A DNA stretch of 64,000 bases from assembly GCA_021234155.1 (NCBI GenBank), contig JAJEKV010000005.1:22459584-22523583 (forward strand). Reading direction: 5' to 3'. Source of the DNA: Isoetes taiwanensis (lineage: Eukaryota > Streptophyta > Lycopodiopsida > Isoetales > Isoetaceae). The stretch's first letter is position 1. The number at the start of each line of letters is the position of its first letter. Of this stretch, positions 23,161-33,392 are shown in pieces. Below the pieces are notes generated by a model. That model saw nothing but the letters and a program-made list of their open reading frames with translations, made no database searches and was not told where the DNA came from. The translations under genes were made by a program, and so were the position numbers.

Positions 23161-25060
23161 TAGTATACATCTTGTTGCATTGGGAGATGCAAATGTAATC
23201 TAGTGACATGAGGAAACCGCTGTCGATTTCATATGAGAGGATTCTCCATGATGCCTCGTGGTTTGAGAAATAGCGTGCATTCAAGTATTGCTCAACCTCA
23301 TCATGGTTTACGGTGGGTCTCGCCGCTAGTAGATGCACCATCACTCGCCGCTTCTAAGTTCACATTGATCATATCGTGCCCTTTGTAGACATATTTGTAT
23401 AGATATTTAACGGCCTTTACGGCAAAGACACACCTCAACATTGATATGGCACTTGAAATAACGATGTCAGCCACGGATTATATGGCACAACCCATCTGTT
23501 ATCTAAATCTATATCCCCTTTTTCACCTTTTCGCCATCATCCCTTCTTCTGCATAACGGATATCCGGCCAACAATGCCGCCTCATCCGAAAAATGCACGC
23601 GGATAATGTTTTGTACACTTACCATCTTGCATGCACGGGACTATTCTGGATACCTAATACCACATGGCCCATGCATCATATTACGGGTGACTACAATTCG
23701 TGATATAGATCTTTGTTCGGGTATTTCAGCACAAATTATTTGATCAATCTCTTCTACCGTGGAAGGGCTTGTCTTCCCCGATCCAACATAGTCAACAAAT
23801 GTACATGTGGCAAGCCTCTCTTCTAAAACTCAATGACATAGACTTTGCAATTATGCGTCAATATACCACGACATTAGTTATCGATCTATCAGCTCCTTTA
23901 CCTTCATATGTAATACTCTAGCCACTAACTCGGGTCGATCACTTGGCGATTGGCCATATAATAATTCCTCCTAATCTCTTCCCAATTTGCATTGGCAATC
24001 ATGGTTATAAAGAGGTCCTACCGCCATGTTCGCGAACAATAGACATAGCATCCCGATATCGCTGGGTCATGTATCTCGGACCTCCCACATGTGAGGATGG
24101 TAACACAACTTTTCGCCAATAGCACTTGCATCGCCTCCTTCAAAGTCCATAATGCCCCCAGAACATGTCTTTTCAATGGTGTGTTGATTCAACACCACTA
24201 ATTGCGTCTTTCTTGTTCCATCTTCGAAAACATATCACAAATGTATTCTTGAAACAATCGCCAGCCATGTGAAGGGGAGATGCATGCCCACGACGCCGCG
24301 GAACAGCTTGATATCCGTAGTACTCCATAATAGTTACTTCCTTTGCGCCTCCCGCCCATGAGGTATTTTAAAATGCCATCCATCCGTACCATAGGGAAGA
24401 AGTAGCACAAAGTGCAATGGATCATACGCCGAGTGATATGCATCTATAAACTTCACGCCACCATCCTTAGATCAGATAATAATATCCCTCGACCATCTTC
24501 GGCTTATCATCGATGTGCATTAAGACAGCCACCTCATTTACGCTTGAGCATTATATTGCCTCCTCACGTGATTTTGCACATTGCAAGAAGGTATACGCAA
24601 ACGGATATCCATGGTTGGATGGATACGCATAACTGGCCGCTACCAAGAATATGTTAACAAACGGATTGTACTCGTCATAAGGGCCCAAGAATCGCACCAC
24701 TATTTTTTGCCTCAATCCATCAAAAATGGACATCCCCGTGATTCAACTTGCATGTCCTCGCCATCCATGATGTATATCTCAGGCAAATTTCGCGATGCTC
24801 TTGTTGCCTTTGGCGGTGGCAATAATGTTCCCATCTTATGGCACATGCGCCATTGACCCTAAAAGTGTAAGATCCACCAATAGCATTTGCCAACGCCTCA
24901 TCAATTTTCACACCCAATCGAGGCAAACGAAAAATATTATTGTACTTTCTAATGTTCGTATGAAAAGTGATCACCCAAACCGCTCGTTGCTCGTGATATA
25001 GGTCAAACAATGCCCGTGGTGGTTCTGGAATCAATGGCATTTGACATTTCCATCAGCACA
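23161..25060 (-). pseudogene. RepHel Rep nuclease domain (copy A)
   Basis: Collinear with the intact 659-codon Rep frame of copy C (60,287-62,266), but broken into many frames. Recognisable pieces include PLIPEPPRALFDLY (25,038), VKIDEALANAIGGSYTFRVNG, and, around 23,815, the CCACATGTACA that encodes the HVH part of the HUH nuclease motif. Rep nicks and rejoins single strands during rolling-circle transposition. Against B2, most differences are at CTG or CAG (for example CCG for CTG at 24,053, 24,384 and 24,429), so the decay may be partly a sequencing artefact. Confidence 0.7.
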
Positions 25061-26090
25061 TGCCTTGCACTTCTTTGTAACTGTGAGTTATGCCGTCCAC
25101 TGCATAGCCCCGCAATACAAACATCTATGATCCATGGGCCCAAGGTCATGAGGAGCAGGTAAATTCCACGTCCATGCTATCTTGTTCAAACCGCTTTTAC
25201 CAAGAGGGACGCTCACCGACCAATAGCAAAGGTTGTAATCCAACCTCAAAGCTATGCTTTTGCTCGGCTTTCGCGATGGAGCCGCCTCCTCCTTTGACTA
25301 TTGCTCTCACGCTCAGGTGTCATATAAGAAGGGTTACACGCGGAAGCTTGTTAATTGATCAACATTAGCATCCGCTACTATTGTAGACACCGTCCAACAC
25401 GACATTGTTCATTTCTGCACTCAGATCATTATCAATAGCATATTGTGACCTCAAGGCTCTTTTCTTTGCCATTCTTTTGCGCCGCAAGCGTTTGCTTCTC
25501 TGAGTATTACTTTCATTCTCAGGTGTCGCGTAGGAGGGGTTACCCACTATCATAGGTGGCGTTATTTGATGTGATGTATCAATAAGTTCGGTCTGAGATG
25601 GTGTGTTAAAACCCATGAGCATTCACATATGTGGATCACAGGCAACATCAACTGATCACCGCTTGTTCATCTACCGTGGGGAAATAATTGCATCCGAAGA
25701 CTATTGACGCTGAACCCCCCATGTGTAGTAGATCCTCCCATCAGTAACCATATCTACCAATTGCATTTCAACCTCAATCACAGGGCGCTCTGGCTCTGCT
25801 AGTGCAACTTGTGGCATTGAGGCCGAGGCACAACATGTTTGAGCCGTCTCGCCCTCCATTGCAACAAAGATCGATGAATGTCCAAAGACACCCTATCTCT
25901 CGACATCCATGCTATGTGCTAGTTTCAAAGCTCTACTCTTTGTACTCATTTGCGTGCTACTCGCCTCTTTCTAGCCGACTTAGTTTCATTGATGGGCCAT
26001 GTATGAGGGGTTGTTGGCCACAAAGCTAGGTGTTTTTTGATTGGACTTCCCCATATAAATCCTGGCATGTCGCAATCTATACAACTTAGA
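25061..26090 (-). pseudogene. RepHel N-terminal region with basic repeats (copy A)
   Basis: Contains three degraded copies of the NPSY.TP motif followed by an R/K-rich helix: near 26,010, near 25,540 (NPSYATPENESN, then RLRRKRMAKKRALRSQ) and near 25,330. The first lies in the segment that copy B2 carries on the far side of the Gypsy insertion. A CX2C pair (CLYCGA in copy B2) lies at the 3' end of the region. Frames are broken relative to B2 and C. Confidence 0.6.
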
Positions 26091-26522
26091 TGTTTGCAAG
26101 GAGCCCTATACTGGATATTTGGCATGCATTCTAAGCATACACTTATTAACTAAGACCTAAGCATACATCAATCAAGCAACCTAAGATGGGAATTAGGACT
26201 CACCGCTGACGTATTAAGATTTTATCGCCCCTGTCAAGTGCGCAAGAGTAGAAGTGTGGTAAGATTTTGTCCCTCCCTCAAAGTGCAAGTGCGATGTATC
26301 CCCTATAAACGTCAGAGCACAAAAGAATATATTAAATATTATCAGATATCCAAAACACAAAGCACATGCCAAAACAACATGAAGACAAAGTATCTTAAAG
26401 TGCTTTTGGGTTTATGGCTAAGTTGCATTATTGAGCAATTAAGTTGAATTTGTGTAAAACAAAGTGAAACTTTAAGATGGTCTTTTATTTTAAGAATGCT
26501 TAAACTTAGGCATTCATGCACA

Positions 26523-26990
26523 TTACATATCCAATCCATGTTGCATAACGTATTCCATAAATAACGTACCTTCCATAGCCTCCACAAACTTATGGACTCT
26601 CACAAAACCGCGTTTGCAAAAGCTAGCATGCACTCGCGTTCGTGATATATTCAACTGTTGTCTGGCAAAATTTTCAATATCTAGCTCAATTTTGACCTCC
26701 GGACGTATCTCAACTCCAAGCAACCCTAGGATTTCATACCACTCTCCAAAAACTTTCAAAACCCAAATCAGAGCCGTAATGTTCACTTGCATCCCATCAT
26801 TCCCCAGTGCAACACTTTCTGCGGCTTCTTCCAATTCGCTCTTCCAATCCACCACCTCTGCTAAATATTGAAAGTATGCATCAAAATCATCGTCATCATC
26901 AAATCGTGGCAAGGCATGTCCATCTCTAAAGAATTGTGCCACAAGCTTTGGGTAAGAATCCCATGGAACATTCACCACTACCATCTGCAT
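26523..26990 (-). CDS. Helitron accessory ORF, copy A (155 codons, acidic)
   Basis: Starts MQMVVVNVPWDSYPK and has a DDDDDFDAYF acidic run at residues 36-45, then a W/L-rich middle and an IRPEVKIELDIENFA segment. I do not recognise the family. The same ORF is present in B1 (30,033-30,480), B2 (54,074-54,517) and partly in C (after 63,790), always on the Helitron strand upstream of RepHel, so it belongs to the family. Copy A is 8 residues longer than B2, an in-frame insertion. In copy A the codons after MEG read GGAAG/GTACGT, a strong splice-donor match; the other three copies have CT for GT there. It may be a 5' exon of RepHel or a separate small gene. Confidence 0.55.
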   Translation of the reverse strand: MQMVVVNVPWDSYPKLVAQFFRDGHALPRFDDDDDFDAYFQYLAEVVDWKSELEEAAESVALGNDGMQVNITALIWVLKVFGEWYEILGLLGVEIRPEVKIELDIENFARQQLNISRTRVHASFCKRGFVRVHKFVEAMEGTLFMEYVMQHGLDM

Positions 26991-28989
26991 TATGGAAATG
27001 ATATTTTAAGTCAATTCATATTTTGTATTGTGAGTTAAAGTTTGGCATTTCATGCTTATGTTAAAGTGGTGCATTTGATTCAAATTTTATGCTAGTGGAC
27101 ACTAAGTTTATTTTAATTTAAGGTAACTGAATTATTTCTGCATGGATATTAAACCACCTTGACTTCACTTGGTATATTATGTGTTTCGAGATAGAATTTG
27201 ATGCCCTACATCAACAACACAAACAATTAATAATGCTAGAATATGTTCAATCAATAATACAACAATAAATGCATGTGATGTTAAATTGTGTTTGTTATTC
27301 TTCATGATGCATGTGTTCAACTATATTTGGGGGCTCAACTATCTAATAAATAGAAATCTAAGAAATACACAACCTTTTTCAGTTGAACCTTTATTGTTTA
27401 ACCTTTAGTTAATATATTGTTGAACCTTTAGTTCAATAGATATCAAGTTTAACCTTTAGGGTACATTCGAAAAGCAAAAACCAAACTAAAATAGAAAAGG
27501 TATTTTAAAACTCAGGCAAAAAGAAGATCAAAACAAATTTTGAAACAAACGAGACCTATAGGCAAAATACCAAGAAATACAGCTAAAACAACCAAGAAAT
27601 TTTTAGTTGAACCTTTAGTATGAAACTATCTCAGATATCAAGTTTTAAGGTAAATTCGAAAAGCAAAAAATCAAACAAAAAAAAAAGCAAAACCAAAAGA
27701 AAATCTAAAACAAAGAAACAAACAAACATGGCAAAATCGATGAACCAAACAGGCATTGCTCCAAACATCACTGATTCATCCGATCATCACGGATTCATCC
27801 CGATTTAGGCCAGACCATCTCGGATTTTCCTGACCTGCAGCTATACAAAACACATGGAATATAAAAGGTTAAGAATCTGAGATTTTTGGAGCAATGATCT
27901 GCTCCATGCATGCTTTTCCATGCTGTTGCAATGGTTAGTATCCAAGGCAAGCTTTATCCAGCAGAAAGGGCTTCAAAAAAACTCGGCCGGAATAGGTTGA
28001 GAGTGAGAAAGGCAAGCTTTATCCAGCAGAAAGGGCTTCAAAAAAAACTCGGCCGGAACAGGTTGGAGCAAGCTTTATCCAGCGGACCTTCAAAAATTCT
28101 AACATCACAGTTTTGTGCGGATTGGTAATACTTTATTCTTATCTCTGTAATAACTGTATTCTTTATCTCTGTATGTATCAAATGGCCCATTCTTCCGCCA
28201 TACATTTATATCAGTGCCATTTATATTAAATCGACAAAACAAAGCTAGTAAACGTGATCACGAGCTCATAATATCAAGATGATGAGGCTTTACTACCAGA
28301 TTTCGAAGTGCAAATCACTTGGGCTTTATTCATGAGGCTTTAGTACCTTGATTACCTTGCAGAATCCCAACTCATGGATATGGTGGATGGATTCAGCTTT
28401 CATATTTACAGCAGAGCTCCAAAAGAAAAAGACATTTACCTTCTCACAATGAAAAATCGGGGTCAATGCTCAAATCTGTTGCTGAAAAAATGGAAGAGAC
28501 GAAGTGAGATGAAACACAGATGAAAAAATGGATGAGTTAGGGTATTAGAATGCTACCTGCACCAGCTATAAGCGCCCAAGCTCTAAGACTTGCGCTCAAG
28601 CTCTAAGGGGTGCGCCCAAGCTCCAAGTCTGCGCCCAAGCTCTAAGACCTGCGTCTCCAAGCTGTAACACCGCCATAGCCGAATGCAAACATTTATCAGG
28701 AAACCCTTACGAAGAGGCCGTTTGCAGCAGCCCATCATCAAAGCAGATCACCGCCCTGCAGATCATTGCCCTAGATTATAGCTGTTCATCCAAGCTGCCC
28801 TAGAATCAAAGCTTTCATATCATTAATTTGATCGGCCAAGCTTTCGTATGATTATTTCGCAAGGGAAAGGGGAAACGTCGGAAAATACAGGTTTTTGCCA
28901 GAAAATGACTTTTTGGGTTCCAAAAGTCACGCCCGGAAAAGGGCACACCGGCATCAGCAAGACATCCCAAAAACTTTTTAAATAAGTAG
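26991..28989 (-). promoter_or_regulatory. Helitron 5' region, copy A: AT-rich leader with short tandem repeats
   Basis: There is no convincing gene. Working from the 5' terminus: a block of five CGCCCAAGCTCTAAG-like units of about 20 bp (28,573-28,670); a 65-bp direct repeat with CAAGCTTTATCCAGC (27,945-28,085, two and a half units); then A-rich DNA with repeated TTGAACCTTTAG boxes (27,380-27,660). The region is collinear with B2 54,518-56,878 at high identity. It should hold the promoter and a 5' intron or leader, but I see no specific promoter element. Confidence 0.5.
28573..28670 (-). repeat. Short tandem repeat near Helitron 5' end (copy A)
   Basis: Five imperfect units of 18-20 bp built on CGCCCAAGCTCTAAG. 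The same array is at 56,477-56,572 in copy B2. Confidence 0.7.
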
Positions 28990-29129
28990 AAGTACTTCGT
29001 TCGATGTTCACGGGATATATTCACTTCTCCGACAGATAACATCCTAGCCGGGGTAAAAGTGAAATGTATAGGCGAGTCATTGATTCGAACTGCCCATGAC
29101 TTCTCACGATTATCGAGCACATGAGACAA
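28815..29129 (-). pseudogene. Downstream Helitron exon read into copy A's 5' end
   Basis: An open frame of 104 codons begins in the downstream exon of B1 (SHVLDNREKSWAVRIND) and runs across the B1/A junction at 28,990 into the 5' region of copy A. The first half matches copy C 57,363-57,470. The second half is leader sequence and has no counterpart as protein. It is a product of the junction, not a conserved gene. Confidence 0.4.
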
Positions 29130-29206
29130 CTCATCCCGAAGGTAGGCTCAGATAACGGAATCGACACCGCGATCGGCAAGAAATGATTTGTAGACCCTAA
29201 AAATGT

Positions 29207-29625
29207 GATGAAGCTGAAACCCCTTCCTCCCCCATGTGTAGTAGATCCTCCTACTGTAACCATATCTACCGATTGCATTTCAACCTCAATCACAGGGCGC
29301 TCTGGCTCTGCTAGTGCAACTTATGGCATTGAGGCCGAGGCACAACATGTTTGAGCCGTCTGGCCCTCCATTGCAACAGATCGATGAATGTCCAAAGACA
29401 CCCTATCTCTCTGACATCCATGCTATGTGCTAGTTTCAAAGCTCTACTCTTTGCAGCTCATTTGCGTGCCAGTCGTCTCTTTCTAGCTGACTTAGTTTCA
29501 TTGATGGGCGTCATGTATGAGGGGTTGTTGGCCACAGCAGGTGGTGTTTTTTGATTGGACTTCCCCATATAAATCCTGGCATGTCGCAATCTATACAATT
29601 TAGATGTTTGCAAGGAGCCCTATAC
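29207..29625 (-). pseudogene. RepHel N-terminal fragment in B1
   Basis: Carries the first NPSY.TP basic repeat and the stretch up to the GSTTHGG segment, then stops at the deletion junction near 29,206. Against B2 and C it shows CAAAGAC at 29,393 where they have CAGCAC, the same replacement that copy A has at 25,883. Confidence 0.55.
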
Positions 29626-30032
29626 CGGATATTTGGCATGCATTCTAAGCATACGCTAACTAAGACCTAAGCATACATCAATCAAGCAACCTAAGATGGG
29701 AATTAGGACTCACCGCTGACGTATTAAGATTTTATCGCCCCTGTCAAGTGCGCAAGAGTAGAAGTGTGGTAAGATTTTGTCCCTCCCTCAAAGTGCAAGT
29801 GCGATGTATCCCCTATAAATGTCAGAGCACAAAAGAATATATTAAATATTATCAGATATCCAAAACACAAAGCACATGCCAAAAAAACATGAAGACAAAG
29901 TATCTTAAAGTGCTTTTGGGTTTATGGCTAAGTTGCATTATTGAGCAATTAAGTTGAATTTGTGTAAAACAAAGTGAAACTTTAAGATGGTCTTTTATTT
30001 TAAGAATGCTTAAACTTAGGCATTCATGCACA

Positions 30033-30480
30033 TTACATATCCAATCCATGTTGCATAACGTATTCCATAAATAACGTAGCTTCCATAGCCTCCACAAACT
30101 TATGGACTCTCACAAAACCGCGTTTGCAAAAGCTAGCATGCATTTGTCTGGCAAAATTTTCAATATCTAGCTCAATTTTGACCTCCGGACGTATCTCAAC
30201 TCCAAGCAACCCTAGGATTTCATACCACTCTTCAAAAACTTTCAAAACCCAAATCAGAGCCTTAATGTTCACTTGCATCCCATCATTCCCCAATTGCAAC
30301 ACTTTTCAAGCGGCTTCTTCCAATGGGCTCTTCCAATCCACCACCACCTGCTAAATATTGAAAGTATGCATCAAAATCATCGTCATCATCAAATCGTGGC
30401 AAGGCATGTCCATCTCTAAAGAATTGTGCCACAAGTTTTGGGTAAGAATCCCATGGAACATTCACCACCACCATCTGCAT
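30033..30480 (-). pseudogene. Helitron accessory ORF, copy B1 (frameshifted)
   Basis: Same start (MQMVVVNVPWDSYPK) and acidic run as the other copies. The frame is lost near 30,290, between the DWK and LGNDGMQVN segments, by small indels. The downstream half (to 30,033) is open in another frame. The 3' flank has CTACGT in place of the GTACGT of copy A. Confidence 0.55.
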
Positions 30481-31306
30481 TATGGAAATGATATTTTAAG
30501 TCAATTCATATTTTGTATTGTGAGTTAAAGTTTGGCATTTCATGCTTATGTTAAAGTGGTGCATTTGATTCAAATTTTATGCTAGTGGACACTAAGTTTA
30601 TTTTAATTTAAGGTAACTGAATTATTTCTGCATGGATATTAAACCACCTTGACTTCACTTGATATATTATGTGTTTCGAGATAGAATTTGATGCCCTACA
30701 TCAACAACACAAACAATTAATAATGCTAGAATATGTTCAATCAATAATACAACAATAAATGCATGTGATATTAAATTGTGTTTGTTATTCTTCATGATGC
30801 ATGTGTTCAACTATATTTGGGGGCTCAACTATCTAATAAATAGAAATCTAAGAAATACACAACCTTTTTCAGTTGAACCTTTATTGTTTAACCTTTAGTT
30901 AATATATTGTTGAAGCTTTAGTTCAATAGATATCAAGTTTAACCTTTAGGGTAAATTCGAAAAGCAAAAACCAAACCAAAATAAAAAGGCAAAAACCAAA
31001 AGAAGATCAAAACAGCAAACAAACAGGGCAAAATCGAAGAAATACACAACCTTTTTAGTTGAACCTTTAGTATGAAACTATCTGTAGATATCAAGTTTTA
31101 AGGTAAATTCGAAAAGCAAAAATCAAACAAAAATAAAAAAGCAAAACCAAAAGAAAATCGAAACAGCAAACAAACAAACAGGGCAAAATCGACAGAACCA
31201 AACAGGGCATTGCTCCAAACATCACGGATTCATCCGGTCATCACGGATTCATCCCGATTTAGGCCAGACCATCTCGGATTTTCCTGACCTGCAGCTATAC
31301 AAAACA
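30481..31306 (-). other. Helitron leader segment in B1, no gene
   Basis: AT-rich, collinear with 54,530-55,345 in B2. Includes two TTGAACCTTTAG/AAGCAAAAACC repeat blocks. It ends at the microhomology junction with the B2 helicase. Confidence 0.5.
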
Positions 31307-33052
31307 GACCTCAATAACATGACAATCATGCCAACCTTCAAAGTTAATTGATGAGGAGGCATCCCACTTGGAGTTTGTGCATTCAAAAATTCGATAGAAT
31401 AGACCCCTGCGTCATTCTCATTAACAGCTCGATCAGCACTGTAATAATCAATAGGTGCAGCAGGCAACCACTCTGTCATCCTCTTGTTTACTTCATCTAC
31501 ATCATCATTCAGTGGCGTAAGTATACCCCTTTGCACCCAATAGGACACACTTCCATAATTCGTTGAAACATCAGGGAATGTCACGGCTAGCAAGTCATTT
31601 AAGTCTTGCGACTTCACACAAATCTCTTCTGGAAGACGTATCACATCCGATCCAATATTGGGAAACGTGGTCTCAAGTCCATCTCCAACTCGTAAAAGAT
31701 ACTCTGCAAACGCCTTTTGCTCTTCCGCATCTCTTCCCACACTGTTCATTACTCGCATATTTACGTTCAGCTTATGTTCCTCGACATGATCCCATATGTA
31801 AGAGCATTTCAAGGAAGTATGCACAATTTGGGGGCGATTTCCTCGTGGAACCACAGGTGGAAGCTGGCGAAAATCTCCTCCCAAAACAACAATGAGTCCC
31901 CCAAACAATTTGTCACATGACATAACGTCACGGAGTGTTCTATCCAGTGCTTCATAAACATATTTATGCATCATTGGGGCCTCATCCTATATAATCATGC
32001 GAGTCGCTCTTATCAATTTTGCCAACTCCGACTGCTTTGGAATGTTGCAAGTTGACGTTTTATCTATGTTTATCGGTATCTTGAACCTTGAATGTGCAGT
32101 GCGCCCACCCTTCAATAAGGTGGATGCAATTCCCGAAGATGCAACCGCCAGTGCAATGATACCTTTGGAACGAACATAAGACAACATGGTGTTAAAAAGA
32201 AAACTCTTTCCCGAGCCGCCTGCACCCTGAACGAAAAACACCCGTCCTTGTTCTAACATCACGTGCTCATCGATCACACGATCGAAGATAACACGTTGGT
32301 CGTGATATAAGCGGTCCACAGCTTCTTGCACCTCTACCATATCTTCTTGAAACACCTCATCCCGAAATATCATATATGGATCTATTGCACGCTCAGGAAG
32401 AATGAAATTAAACTCCCTTAAGGATCGCCCGACAGAGTTCATATGATCTTCAATGTCTAGAAGTGCCATGTCAAATAATTGATCACATGTATTTACACTT
32501 TGATCTTCTGCAACCCTTCGTGCCTCATGCAAGAAGTCATCAATCATAGAAAGCTTGACTTCTTCCCACAGTTGTAGTGGATTCGATGGTTCACAATTTG
32601 AAAGGATCATGGCGAACATGTGCCGCAATTGTGGTGGCATGCCCCATGCTGCTGCTTCTTGAAGAGACTCAAGCCATTCCGTGTCATCTCGAAGCAACCC
32701 ACGACGAATGCAAGCTTCTTTATATGTTGCACACAACTCCCTGTCAAAAGAGCGTAAATCTTCAAAACTAATTGCACCGCTCTCCTTCTGAAGGATTAAC
32801 AAAGTACATGCGTCCAATAGTGGGAAACTTCTGGGTATTCTCTCTGACCTTCCATTTTCGACTGGGTTGATCGTAGGTAAACTTTTTAGGAAAATCATGA
32901 TAGAGCAATTGAGTAGCCTCTCTAGCCTCTCTACCCCCAGATGCATTCATCTCGAAAAATGCTGTCAATGTTGTTCCGTTATTCTTGCTTCTTATACTGT
33001 CCATGCTCATACCTTCTCGATAGTATACATCTTGTTGCATTGAGAGATGCAC
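31307..33052 (-). pseudogene. RepHel helicase of copy B2, nonsense and 3' truncation
   Basis: PIF1-type helicase region. The upstream linker (QDVYYREGMSMDSI, then FFEMNASG) is at 33,030-32,930; the frame 32,946-31,987 carries the Walker A GAGGSGKS near 32,215; the frame 31,974-31,310 carries the rest of Walker B and GGDFRQLPPV. A TAG at 31,987-31,989 replaces the Trp of the IIWDEAP motif found in copy C (one base, C to T on the plus strand). A segment of 41 bp present in A and C between SEGERYY and ISFEDL is missing. Beyond LTLKVGMIVMLLRSV the gene is cut at the B1 junction, so the C-terminal motifs are absent. Motif III has its conserved Arg, unlike copy C. Confidence 0.75.
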
Positions 33053-33392
33053 AGCGAATCTAGTGACATGAGGAAACTGTTACTGTATTTCATATGAGAG
33101 GATTCTCCATGATGCCTCTGTTCGGAGAAATAGCGTGCATTCAAGTATTGCTCAACCTCATCATGGTTTACTTGGGTCTGGCCGCTAGTAGATGCACCAT
33201 CATCACCGCTTCTAAGTTCACATTGATCATATCAGGCCCTTTGTAGACATATTTGTATAGATATTTAACGGCCTTTCGGCAAAGACACACCTCAACATTG
33301 ATATGGCACTTGAAATACGATGTCGACCACGGATTATATGGCACAACCCATCGTTATCTAAATCTATATCCCCTTTTTTCACCTTTTCGCCA

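Larger units (their letters stand above)
18242..28990 (-). mobile_element. Helitron copy A (rolling-circle transposon)
   Basis: Minus-strand element of 10.7 kb, 9.2 kb without the solo LTR inside it. The 5' end is TCTACTTATT at 28,990, the same start seen at copy B2 (56,878). The 3' end is a GC hairpin, nine bases, then CTAG at 18,242, followed by T as usual for Helitron insertion at an AT dinucleotide. From 5' to 3' it holds a repeat-rich 5' region, an acidic accessory ORF, RepHel (N-terminal region, Rep, helicase) and downstream exons. It is the only copy in the window with both ends and every segment, but as printed its reading frames are heavily broken, mostly at CTG/CAG sites. Confidence 0.85.
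28991..31306 (-). mobile_element. Helitron fragment B1, internally rearranged
   Basis: Minus strand, from 31,306 down: a 5' leader segment, the accessory ORF, the first part of the RepHel N-terminal region, then a jump at 29,203-29,206 directly into the downstream-exon region, ending at 28,991 against the 5' terminus of copy A. Rep and helicase are absent. The jump shares ATGT between its two sources, and the junction with B2 at 31,302-31,305 shares AAACA. The terminal hairpin (about 430 bp in copy C) is missing. It is therefore a chimeric fragment, not a self-contained element. Confidence 0.75.

Noticed and set aside
27620-27808. Open frame rich in K and N in A-rich Helitron leader
   Set aside because: It comes from simple AAGCAAAAACC-type sequence, and the matching parts of B1 and B2 have no such frame.
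28573-28670. Regular short repeats that could suggest a CRISPR-like array
   Set aside because: The units are contiguous and imperfect with no unique spacers, and the host is a plant. It is a minisatellite in the Helitron leader.
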